Shown in pieces: positions 27,868-35,747 of a stretch of 64,000 nucleotides of DNA. The DNA is from Cedecea selenatireducens. Lineage in GTDB: Bacteria; Pseudomonadota; Gammaproteobacteria; Enterobacterales; Enterobacteriaceae. The notes under the pieces were generated by a model, which worked only from the letters and a program-made list of their open reading frames with translations, had not been told where the DNA came from and made no database searches. The number at the start of each line of letters is the position of its first letter. The first letter of the stretch is position 1. The stretch is taken from assembly GCF_042138895.1 (NCBI RefSeq), contig NZ_JBHIKW010000001.1, forward strand, positions 1-64,000. The letters are read 5' to 3'. A program made the position numbers and the translations under genes.

Positions 27868-28404
27868 ATGAAGCAGTTTCTCGACTTCCTGCCCCTGATT
27901 GTCTTCTTTGCTTTCTACAAGATGTACGACATTTTTGTCGGCACCTGGGCGCTGATCATCGCCACCGCCCTCGCGCTGGTTTACAGCTGGTTTAAATACC
28001 GCAAGCTGGAAAAAACCACGCTGGTCACCTTTGTGATGGTTGCCGTATTTGGTGGCCTGACGCTTTACTTCCACAACGCGGAATTCATTAAGTGGAAAGT
28101 GACGCTGATTTACGGGCTGTTTGCCGCCGCGCTACTGTTTATGCAGTTCGGCATGAACAAACTGCTGATTCAGAGCATGCTGGGCAAAGAGATCTCACTC
28201 CCGACGGTGGTCTGGTTTCGCCTTAACATCGCCTGGGCGCTGTTCTTCATCGCCTGCGGTTTGCTGAATATTTACGTGGCGTTCTGGCTCCCGGAAAGTA
28301 TCTGGATTAATTTTAAAGTCTTCGGACTCACCGCCCTCACGCTGGTATTCACCCTGCTGAGTGGGGTGTATATCTATCGTCATATGCCGCAGGAAGAGAA
28401 GTAA
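27868..28404 (+). CDS. yciB: Inner membrane septation protein YciB
   Basis: A 178-residue protein with five or six transmembrane helices, family YciB/IspZ. Conserved segments are DFLPLIVFFAFYKMYD, TLYFHNAEFIKWK and LPTVVWFRLNIAWALFFI. In E. coli and Shigella it is tied to cell envelope synthesis and septation. Its stop overlaps the yciA ATG by one base. Confidence 0.96.
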   Translation: MKQFLDFLPLIVFFAFYKMYDIFVGTWALIIATALALVYSWFKYRKLEKTTLVTFVMVAVFGGLTLYFHNAEFIKWKVTLIYGLFAAALLFMQFGMNKLLIQSMLGKEISLPTVVWFRLNIAWALFFIACGLLNIYVAFWLPESIWINFKVFGLTALTLVFTLLSGVYIYRHMPQEEK

Positions 28405-28796
28405 TGTCGAACGAATTACCGCAAGGTGAATTAGTCCTGCGTACCCTGGCAATGCCGGCGGATACTAACGCCAACGGCGATATTTTTGGCGGCTGGCTGA
28501 TGGCTCAAATGGACATGGGCGGTGCCATCCAGGCCAAAGAAATTGCCCACGGCCGCGTTGTCACCGTGCGCGTGGACGGTATGACCTTCCTGAAGCCGGT
28601 GGCGGTGGGCGACGTGGTCTGCTGCTACGCGCGCTGCGTTAAGCGCGGCACAACCTCCATAACCATCAATGTGGAAGTGTGGGTGAAAAAGGTCTCTTCC
28701 GAGCCTATCGGCCAGCGCTACAAAGCCACCGAGGCCATTTTTATTTACGTAGCCGTGGATAAAGCGGGCAAACCTCGCGCGATACCTCAAGCCTAG
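28404..28796 (+). CDS. yciA: Acyl-CoA thioester hydrolase YciA
   Basis: A hot-dog-fold acyl-CoA thioesterase of 130 residues. The catalytic motif NANGDIFGGWLMAQMD is near residues 20-35, followed by VVTVRVDGMTFLKPV. It forms hexamers in characterised homologues and hydrolyses a wide range of acyl-CoAs. It overlaps yciB by one base. In E. coli the next gene is convergent tonB; here 11 kb of CDI-related DNA lies between, and a decayed copy of this gene's 3' end occurs at 30649-30729. Confidence 0.97.
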   Translation: MSNELPQGELVLRTLAMPADTNANGDIFGGWLMAQMDMGGAIQAKEIAHGRVVTVRVDGMTFLKPVAVGDVVCCYARCVKRGTTSITINVEVWVKKVSSEPIGQRYKATEAIFIYVAVDKAGKPRAIPQA

Positions 28797-28804
28797 TAAC
28801 TCTC

Positions 28805-28834
28805 CTGCCCGGTTACGCCGGGCAGTTCATTTTC
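28805..28834 (+). terminator. yciA terminator
   Basis: A perfect 8-bp stem, CTGCCCGG/CCGGGCAG with loop TTACG, is followed by TTCATTTT, nine bases after the yciA stop. Confidence 0.8.
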
Positions 28835-28837
28835 CCC

Positions 28838-28954
28838 TTACGCGACCGACCTGGTTTCCCGCATTTCCTGCAGAAGATAATCAATAAACAGGCGCGTTTT
28901 GGCCGGTATCAATCGGCCCGGCGGTATAATGCCGTAGACGCCTCCCCGATCCCT
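28838..28954 (-). pseudogene. C-terminal remnant of a LysR-type regulator
   Basis: The minus strand encodes about 38 in-frame residues ending in TAA. They read RDRGGVYGIIPPGRLIPAK and continue TRLFIDYLLQEMRETRSVA. This is the typical end of a LysR substrate-binding domain, where a pattern near Y-P--R-IPAK-R-FIDYL closes the protein. Nothing upstream belongs to the gene; the frame runs directly into the heptamer repeat at 28955. The piece is therefore a truncated relic left at the left edge of the CDI region. The identification rests on pattern recognition of a short segment. Confidence 0.65.
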
Positions 28955-29003
28955 GAGAGCTGAGAGCTGAGAGCTGAGAGCTGAGAGCTGAGAGCTGAGA
29001 GCT
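28955..29003. repeat. Seven perfect tandem copies of the heptamer GAGAGCT
   Basis: Seven uninterrupted identical 7-bp units (49 bases) lie exactly between the LysR remnant and the tail of the putative immunity gene. A unit length not divisible by three would change reading frame with each copy gained or lost if it lay in a gene, but no intact gene crosses it here. Confidence 0.97.
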
Positions 29004-29015
29004 TTTTAATCATGC

Positions 29016-29210
29016 TTACTTTGAGTTAAGTAAAAAACACTTTCGAGATTCAATAAGACTTAATGTATTTGCGCCCCCCGCGAAGTCAGGATCTGATGAT
29101 TGAACCGGATCATCTTCCCATCCACAGATGGAGCAAATTTCATAGTTGCCAAGTTCACTTATTGTCCGATTGCCACAGCAAGGACAAGGGTAAAGCTCAT
29201 TTTTATTCAT
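29016..29210 (-). CDS. CPCC-type cysteine-rich protein, putative orphan CDI immunity
   Basis: A 64-residue small protein with a zinc-finger-like pattern: C9-P-C11-C12-G, then C26 and C29 in EICSICGWEDDP, followed by GGANTLSL. This is the Cys_rich_CPCC family, often found beside polymorphic toxins and considered immunity proteins (family knowledge). Its ATG overlaps the stop of the upstream orphan toxin fragment as ATGA, the coupling expected for a toxin-immunity pair. Family members are usually somewhat longer and end differently, so the last ten residues could reflect a small frameshift. Base composition is AT-rich compared with yciA. Confidence 0.75.
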   Translation of the reverse strand: MNKNELYPCPCCGNRTISELGNYEICSICGWEDDPVQSSDPDFAGGANTLSLIESRKCFLLNSK

Positions 29211-30613
29211 TGCTTATTCCAGTATTCAATCCCTTTTTCAGGCCTAAACATAGTCCTGGGAACGCCGTTAGCATCTTTGGACGCAAAAGTATTTGTTTTC
29301 GGTTCATAGTACAAAGTATCTCCATTAGTTCGCGTTTTCGTTAATGTTCCTTCTGGAGGGTTTCTGACAAAATCATGTGTAGCATCAACGTATTGCTTCG
29401 AATTTTTAAATTCTGGGAATTCAGTTTTATGCTTATCCCAATGGCCGTAGGCGTTTGAAACAGAGTCATCCTTTCTTGTTTCAGTCCATATCTGATCATC
29501 CTTGTGTTTTCCACTATTCTGGACATCATTACGCCCTTTTTCCTCATCTTCTGGCCCCCAACCGCCCGGCGTCCCTGAGCCAGTTCCACCAAGTTCGGCT
29601 TTTTCTTTATCCGTTGCCCTCGCAATATCTTTACCGACATTTGGCTGGCTGTTCTCTTCCGTGCCATCACCATTTATTACATGGCCTGGTCCACGGGTTC
29701 CATCACGTGTTCCATCACGTGTTCCATCTCGCACCGCGCACTGCTCGCGTGTTTCTTCACAGCCGCCACCAACTTCGTCCCAAGATTCACCGTCACGGCC
29801 AACACTACCCCTGGTATTGTAACCTACGGCACCTGCAGAGGCGGCCCCCGCTGCGCCTACCTCCCCCGGTAACACCGGGGGAGGTATAGGTACTGCCATC
29901 AGGTTATTCTCAACCGCATTCTTCCCGGCCTGAGCGCCCGTGGTCGCCGCTGCGGTGCTATTCCCCACCACGCCGCCGGCGATCCCTGCTGCCATAGTGC
30001 CTAACAGACTAATGAGTTGTTTTTGGTCCTGATTCAAATCCCCAAGTTTTGTATCCGGGAACATCTCTGCGGCGATATGTCTCGCCGCCAGCTCACCGCT
30101 GAATGCGCCCGCCGCGCCTACTGCTGCATTGCCGCCTGAAAGCTGCGCCGCCAGAGCGCCCCAGACCGCCTGCGCCATCAGGTTGGCAGGTTCATGGCCT
30201 TCAGTCGCTCCCTTAATAGCCTGCGCCATCACCGAATTCAGGCCGCCCGCGAGGGCTTTATTGAAATTGCCCCCGGCTGCGCCCGCCAGAATTCCGCTCA
30301 CCGACTGCGCCACCATCTGATATTTGCCGCCGATGCCGTAATCACCGAACGCTTTCTGGTAGGCCTCCGTATTACGCAGCTCTTCAGCACTCATGTTGGC
30401 GTATTTGCCGTCTTTCGCACGCACCGCATCCAGCGCCTGCAGATCGCCATAGGTTGCCACCACGCTGGTCATCTGACCGCCGATTTCACCCACCAGCTGC
30501 GCCGTCTGTAGGCGTTTTTGCTCTTCGTCTTTGTTAAAGATCTGCCCGATACTGCCGTTGGCATGTTCGGTGTCGCGGCTCAGCGTGGCAACGTCCTGCT
30601 GCTGATTCGCCTG
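29207..30613 (-). pseudogene. Orphan CdiA C-terminal fragment with toxin domain
   Basis: An open frame of 468 codons begins right after a TAG at 30614-30616. It has no ATG near its start, no signal peptide and no TPS domain; the first plausible initiator is a GTG at 30493, which would give 428 residues. Its first residues (QQQDVATLSRDTEHAN) match the pre-toxin segment QKQDVTDLSRDTANAN of the large CdiA upstream. The pretoxin domain ends in KNAVENNLMA (VENN at residues 194-197 from the GTG), then a variable linker and an approximately 100-residue toxin ending MFRPEKGIEYWNKQ. I associate that ending with nuclease-type polymorphic toxins, but the family is not certain. It looks like a displaced cdiA-CT cassette that could be reattached by recombination. 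Confidence 0.8.
29697..29733. repeat. Three 12-bp repeats encoding RDGT in the orphan toxin linker
   Basis: The linker between VENN and the toxin contains RDGT three times, encoded by 12-bp units close to GTTCCATCACGT on the plus strand, two identical and one slightly changed. Copy-number change would keep the frame. Confidence 0.8.
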
Positions 30614-30648
30614 CTACGTTATGCTTGATAACGTCTACTCTAATAAAG

Positions 30649-30729
30649 ATGAAAGTTTAGGTGAAAAAGGTTTCTTCCGAGCCTATCAGCCAATGCTATA
30701 AAGCCACCGAGACCATTTTATCTGAGTAG
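30649..30729 (+). pseudogene. Decayed copy of the yciA 3' end
   Basis: Positions 30661-30719 align without gaps to 28683-28741 inside yciA with six mismatches in 59. Every mismatch is C-to-T or G-to-A relative to yciA. Similarity is weaker back to 30649. The YciA frame (VKKVSSEPI, then KATETI) stays open to a TAG at 30727-30729. There is no start, so it is a relic. It lies in the same orientation as yciA and separates the orphan toxin module from the barstar-type immunity gene. Confidence 0.85.
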
Positions 30730-30736
30730 TCATTGA

Positions 30737-31123
30737 CTACGAGATCAATATTTTTTTTATATTCTCTCTGTCTTTCTCTTGAAATATGACTTCTAAGACA
30801 TGTTGCTCATGTCCCATCCAATCCATGGCAACATCCATTAATATCTCCAAATATACTTTCAAATCATCACTGGGTATATTAGGCAACCTATCATGAACTA
30901 TTATTATTTTTTTCTCGGCTATCCAACAAAAATCACTCAAACAATCTTCCAATGCATTCCAGTTAAAGCCAAAATACCCAGGAAACCACAGCAAATAATA
31001 GATGGAATTTAGTAGTTCATCAGTACTAGCAATCAACGGATCTAATCTGGCGAAGAAAACCTCGCCGGTATTATATGATGCCGGACCATCAACAAATTTA
31101 AACACATCATTACAATCAGTCAT
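30737..31123 (-). CDS. cdiI: Barstar-family CDI immunity protein
   Basis: A 128-residue acidic protein of the barstar family. The barstar core is visible at 51-65 (FGFNWNALEDCLSDF), with D60 in the place of barstar Asp39, which contacts the catalytic His of barnase; barstar Asp35 is Asn56 here. The following beta strand KKIIIVHDRLP and the last helix VYLEILMDVAMDW fit the fold. It starts 8 bases after the stop of the cdiA gene, whose C-terminus looks like barnase, so it should neutralise that toxin in the cytoplasm. Base composition is markedly AT-rich compared with the cdiA body, as usual for exchangeable immunity genes. Confidence 0.88.
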   Translation of the reverse strand: MTDCNDVFKFVDGPASYNTGEVFFARLDPLIASTDELLNSIYYLLWFPGYFGFNWNALEDCLSDFCWIAEKKIIIVHDRLPNIPSDDLKVYLEILMDVAMDWMGHEQHVLEVIFQEKDRENIKKILIS

Positions 31124-31131
31124 TTAAACTC

Positions 31132-34100
31132 CTATTTGATTTTTATAAACGTCTTATAGTGATCATTTGTATAATATGCCTCCCCTTGTTGTCCAACAAA
31201 AATTCGTTGGGGGCCAGGTCCTGAGATACCTGGAGTTGGATGTACATATTCTTTATAATATCCAGGCTGCTTCGGAGGGAGACCTGTTTTACCAGTAACT
31301 CTATCAGGACGATTCTGGAATGTGGAACCATCGTTCTTATGTGGATATGAACCACTACTCTGGATCCTGTCAAGAGTAGGCTTTAAATCCACTGTTCCGC
31401 TAAAATTTTCTCCTGTCTTTATATCTTTGACGGTTACACCGTCAATAAATCGAATAGATTCATTTGTATTAGACCTGGCAGTATTTTTTCCTGTTGATAA
31501 ATAAATCAGATCATCATTACCTGGCCCATCAGGAATCGGTGTGACCGTAATATTTCCGCCCGTATCAGGCACACCACTGGAATTCCCGGTATGGCTACTG
31601 CCGTTCCGATCTCTCTGATCCGGTGTGGTCAGCGTCGTGCCTTTGTTCTGCTCCGGGATGGGGTTCGTCAGCGTACTGTCAATCAGCGGCCGGTCAAGCG
31701 CCGGTAAGGGAAGCAGAGTGCCTTTCTGACCCTCGGCCATTTCCTTATACGCCGCCTGTTGCTCCGGGGTCAGCCGCTCTATTGCTTCGGCTTTACCCGT
31801 CATGGCCGCTGCCAGAATCACTGTGCGATCTGCATCTGAGAGATTGTCCATCGCCGTTTTCGCTACGCCGATGCCCAGCAACGCCCCCAACCCTTTCTCA
31901 ACTACCATGTTACGGCATGAAGCGATCTTAGTGCATGCCGTGACACCAAGACGCACGACGACTGCCAGATTATTATTCTCAATCTCAACCCGCGCAGCAT
32001 TTGCACCGCTGGCGGCCGAGAACATATCGCCACCCACGCTACCGCCTGCCACTGCGCCTATGGCGGTAGCAAGATTGCTGATAAAGTCCCTTTCTTTACC
32101 CTCCAGCGCTTCGGCTTTTTTACCGTAAAACGCCATTGCCAGGCTATCGCCCATCACCGCAGAACCCATACCGCCGACAGCGGCGGCTAGCGGGTTACCG
32201 CCCTGGGCACTGGCGAGCCCGGCCGATACAATACCATGTAGCGCGATACGAGCGGCTTCATTACCCTGGCTAACATCCTTCACCAACTTCGCCATGTAAG
32301 GCGCTGCACCGGCAGCCATACCGCCCTGAATATTTCCACCCAGCACGCCCGCCATTACGCCCGTCACGGCGCTGGTTGCTCGCCAGAAGTCGCTGCCAGG
32401 GCCATATTCTTTATCAGCGTCAATATAGCGAGGGTCACTTTTCACTGCGCCATCCAGCGCTGTGTCCGTTGCCAACGGGAGCTGTTTACGTAACTCCTCT
32501 TTTAGCGCAGCGTTTTTCTCATCGGCCTCTTTCATCATCGCCGATTTATAGACATCCGCAGCCTGAGTGCCCAGCGCGATAGTTTCTCTTTGGATCTCAA
32601 GACGATCTCTTACCTTATCGGCATCAAATCCGTCTTTTACGCTGTGGTTAGCATTTGCCGTGTCCCGGCTGAGGTCGGTTACGTCCTGCTTCTGGCCTGC
32701 TGGATCGCGAATAACAATGCTACCAGCCGCAATTGCGCTGCTGGTCGTGCCCTGTTCTTTGCCCTTATTCTGCCCATAGCCTGTCGTCGGCATCCCCTGC
32801 GAAACAGGAGACCACTGGCCAGTGTTAAGGTCACGAGTCGCGCCACCCGACACTGCGACGTTAACGGAGTTGCCGCTCCAGTCGGATTTATTGTGCAGCT
32901 CGCTCCAGCCCAGCGTGCCGGTATCAAGGCGGTTTTTATCTGCCGTCGCGTCTGAGGCAATCACTGCCCCGTCCAGCTGAGTGTGGTTCCGAACCGTGAT
33001 ATCAAACCCACTCTGCCCGGCGTGGATACCGCTTTGCTCCATCACCGACTGGTAATTGTTACGCAGCTTCTCCGCGCTGAAGTTGGCGCTGCCCTGTACC
33101 GTGTTGTCCACGCAAATTGGCGGCACGCAAACGCTGACGTTGGCCCCGGACGACGTTGAACGGCTGTCATACTTAGCGCTGTCCTGCAGGCTTGCAATGG
33201 TCAGGTCGCGCCCAATAGTGGCGATAACTTTATCACCACTCAATACCGCGCCAGTTAAAGCAGTATCGCGCCCGCTGTTGAGGCTCAGCAGCTCGTCGGC
33301 GTGCACGTTGCTGTTCTTATTGCCCAGACTATTACCGTTGGCGTGACTGTTGTTGGCGCTATAGCCAGCTTCGATCGTGATGCCGTTCTGGTTCTTACCT
33401 AATGTGAAGCCCACGCCTGCATTAAACTGGCTACCGCTGCTGCTGCTGTTTTGCGACTGGGTGTTTTGTGCCGCCGTGAGCGTGATATCACGCCCGGCAT
33501 CCAGCACAACGGTTTTCCCCCGGATATCAACGCCTGCACCTTCGATATCCTGGCGCGCTTTAATGATGACTGACTCTCCGGCATGAAGCGTGCTGCCCTG
33601 CTGATTCTGACGGGTTGCCTCCTGCTGCTGCTTCGAGCTTCCTGCCGTTACGCTTACGCTCACCTTAATAAGGGAAGGATTCATGTCATTCTGGATGGTC
33701 TGGCTGGCCACATTCAGGCCCGCCTGAGCCGCATAAATAGCCGTCAGACGCGGATCTTTGCCTTCCTGGACCGAACGGGCCGTTTTTTCTGCAGCCTGAA
33801 CTGCGCTGACGATAACGCCTGAAGTTGATCCTTTAACACCGTATTGCGTGGAAGAGGATTCACTTTGCGTATGGCGATCGTCTTTACTGACGTCAATTCG
33901 AACGTTTTCGCCGTTCAGCAACAGTGTTTTCCCGGCGCTGATATCAGCCCCGCTTAGCGCAATGTCCTTTCCGGCCTGAAGAGCTACATTGCCGTTTTGG
34001 CTGGCAAGCTGGCTGCGCAACGTACTCTGCTGCTGGCTCTCTAACAGAGAAGACTGGCTACCTTTGCTCCAGCCCACGGTGCCGCTGTAGCCATCGCCGC

Positions 34101-35646
34101 CCAGGTTGCCTACTTTCGTCTGGCTGCCGTGCTGCTCATCGCGCAGCGTGTGGTTTCCGGCCGTGACGCTGATGTCGCCTTTGTCCGCCGCCAGCAGCAG
34201 ATCGTTGATTGCCGCCAGAGAGCTGCCGGAAATATCTATTCGCCCTTCTTGGCTGTTGAGATAAATTTCACGGCCGCTGAGCTGAGAGCCCGTCTGAGCC
34301 TGAGTTTCCCGCTCACCGTTCGCCGATGAGCGCTCCATGCCGAACGGCAACACATTGCTGCCGTGGTTGGCGCCACCATTTACCGTTCGTATCGCAGAGC
34401 CAATGGTCGGCATCGCGCTGGTCACACTCCAGCTTTTACTGTCCGAATGCTGGCTGAGCTGTTCACGGTCAGTCGACGCGCTGACGGTAATGTCGTGCTT
34501 CGCATCGGCAATGATCGCCTCGCCAGCCCCCACTCGACTACCGTTAATCAGAATATCGCCCTGGCCTGCATTTCCTTTTGCATTAAGCTGAACGTTACCT
34601 GCCGCCTGCAGATGGCTGCCGGTGAGGTATTCCGCATTGAACTGCGATTCACTGTGAGATGACGAGCGGCCATAACTCAGCGGCAGCGAAGTCCCGTTTG
34701 AGAAGTCGGCCACGGATGCAGCCCCTTCCGCCGACAGCGCTTTAACCTGAGAGATCCCGTCCCCGCGAGCTTTTACGATGTCACGCAGGTTTAGCACCGA
34801 GTCCACAATCGGGTTGGACAGGGAAATCCCAATCCCCTGGCTTTTTTGAGACTGCTTCACCGTTTCCTGAACGGTATCTTTGCCAGGAATAATGGCAATG
34901 TCGCTTCCGGTAATATCAATATGGCCCGTTTTTCTTGCCGTATCGTCAGCGGCACGCCCTGCCACCATATCAACCGCGCTCAAGGTGACCTGCTTGCCCG
35001 CATCGATAACCACGTTACCGCCGGTGGTGCCGATCACGCTCCGCGCGTCGCTTTGCTTGACTTCAGCACCCTTACGCTCAGATTTCGCAGATTGCGATCC
35101 AATGGTGATCCCCAGGCCACCACCGCCAAATACGCCGCTCTTCTTCACGCTCTTCATGCTGTAGCTGGAACTTTGATCTTCCGCGGCCTCTATAGCGACA
35201 TTGTTCCCGGCTTTCAGCGCAATGTTGCCATCAGCGGTAACGGCAGAGCCTTTCACCAACAGGTCGTTACCCGCTTTCAGCGTCACGGCCTGCGATTCGA
35301 TATTGCCGCTGTTGGCTAGCATCAGGCTCTCAATAGCCAGTACCTGTTTTACCGAAATCAGCCCGGCATTGGCTAACTGCGGAATACTAAGCTCAAGCCC
35401 GCTGCCGCTGATGACTTTCCCGCCGCTGCGGTTAGTCAGATCTTCGGCGGTTAACGTCAGGATCTGCCCACCCTGAAGCAGCCCGCTGTTATCTAAAGAG
35501 GTGGTATCCAGCGTGAGAGATGAGCCCCCGAGCTGCCCGGTATTGTTGAGTACCGGCGCCGTTACGCTCAGGCTCTTCTCGGCCAGTACGCTACCGTTGT
35601 TGGTCAGGCCGTTATGGACAGACAAATCAAGCGAGCTCGCCGCCAA
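31132..35646 (-). CDS. cdiA: CdiA main body and barnase-like toxin (frameshifted from its N-terminus)
   Basis: An open frame of at least 1,504 residues with no signal peptide; the same frame is open up to 35790. It is the continuation of the fragment at 35748-37772 after a one-base loss. It contains hemagglutinin repeats (LNNTGQLGGSSL, ALKAGNNVAIEA, then several glycine/serine-rich Fil_haemagg_2-type segments). A pretoxin region with an IENN variant of the VENN motif lies about 280 residues from the end. The last roughly 45 residues resemble barnase: KEYVH (E1466, like catalytic Glu73), QRIFVG (R1481, like Arg87) and YTNDHYKTFIKIK (H1496, like His102). The toxin is thus probably a secreted ribonuclease delivered on contact. 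The DNA turns AT-rich over the toxin part. cdiI follows after 8 bases. Confidence 0.85.
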   Translation of the reverse strand: MAASSLDLSVHNGLTNNGSVLAEKSLSVTAPVLNNTGQLGGSSLTLDTTSLDNSGLLQGGQILTLTAEDLTNRSGGKVISGSGLELSIPQLANAGLISVKQVLAIESLMLANSGNIESQAVTLKAGNDLLVKGSAVTADGNIALKAGNNVAIEAAEDQSSSYSMKSVKKSGVFGGGGLGITIGSQSAKSERKGAEVKQSDARSVIGTTGGNVVIDAGKQVTLSAVDMVAGRAADDTARKTGHIDITGSDIAIIPGKDTVQETVKQSQKSQGIGISLSNPIVDSVLNLRDIVKARGDGISQVKALSAEGAASVADFSNGTSLPLSYGRSSSHSESQFNAEYLTGSHLQAAGNVQLNAKGNAGQGDILINGSRVGAGEAIIADAKHDITVSASTDREQLSQHSDSKSWSVTSAMPTIGSAIRTVNGGANHGSNVLPFGMERSSANGERETQAQTGSQLSGREIYLNSQEGRIDISGSSLAAINDLLLAADKGDISVTAGNHTLRDEQHGSQTKVGNLGGDGYSGTVGWSKGSQSSLLESQQQSTLRSQLASQNGNVALQAGKDIALSGADISAGKTLLLNGENVRIDVSKDDRHTQSESSSTQYGVKGSTSGVIVSAVQAAEKTARSVQEGKDPRLTAIYAAQAGLNVASQTIQNDMNPSLIKVSVSVTAGSSKQQQEATRQNQQGSTLHAGESVIIKARQDIEGAGVDIRGKTVVLDAGRDITLTAAQNTQSQNSSSSGSQFNAGVGFTLGKNQNGITIEAGYSANNSHANGNSLGNKNSNVHADELLSLNSGRDTALTGAVLSGDKVIATIGRDLTIASLQDSAKYDSRSTSSGANVSVCVPPICVDNTVQGSANFSAEKLRNNYQSVMEQSGIHAGQSGFDITVRNHTQLDGAVIASDATADKNRLDTGTLGWSELHNKSDWSGNSVNVAVSGGATRDLNTGQWSPVSQGMPTTGYGQNKGKEQGTTSSAIAAGSIVIRDPAGQKQDVTDLSRDTANANHSVKDGFDADKVRDRLEIQRETIALGTQAADVYKSAMMKEADEKNAALKEELRKQLPLATDTALDGAVKSDPRYIDADKEYGPGSDFWRATSAVTGVMAGVLGGNIQGGMAAGAAPYMAKLVKDVSQGNEAARIALHGIVSAGLASAQGGNPLAAAVGGMGSAVMGDSLAMAFYGKKAEALEGKERDFISNLATAIGAVAGGSVGGDMFSAASGANAARVEIENNNLAVVVRLGVTACTKIASCRNMVVEKGLGALLGIGVAKTAMDNLSDADRTVILAAAMTGKAEAIERLTPEQQAAYKEMAEGQKGTLLPLPALDRPLIDSTLTNPIPEQNKGTTLTTPDQRDRNGSSHTGNSSGVPDTGGNITVTPIPDGPGNDDLIYLSTGKNTARSNTNESIRFIDGVTVKDIKTGENFSGTVDLKPTLDRIQSSGSYPHKNDGSTFQNRPDRVTGKTGLPPKQPGYYKEYVHPTPGISGPGPQRIFVGQQGEAYYTNDHYKTFIKIK

Positions 35647-35747
35647 CTGCCCCTCGTTATGGAAGGTTTCTGATGTGCTCGTCAGGCCATGGCGGGCGGT
35701 GATTCTGCCGTCGCCCTGGTTAGCGATGTGCCCGGTGATAGCCAGCG

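Noticed and set aside
28955..29003. Tandem repeats as a possible CRISPR array
   Set aside because: The units are 7 bp, directly adjacent and identical with no spacers, and no cas gene is present.
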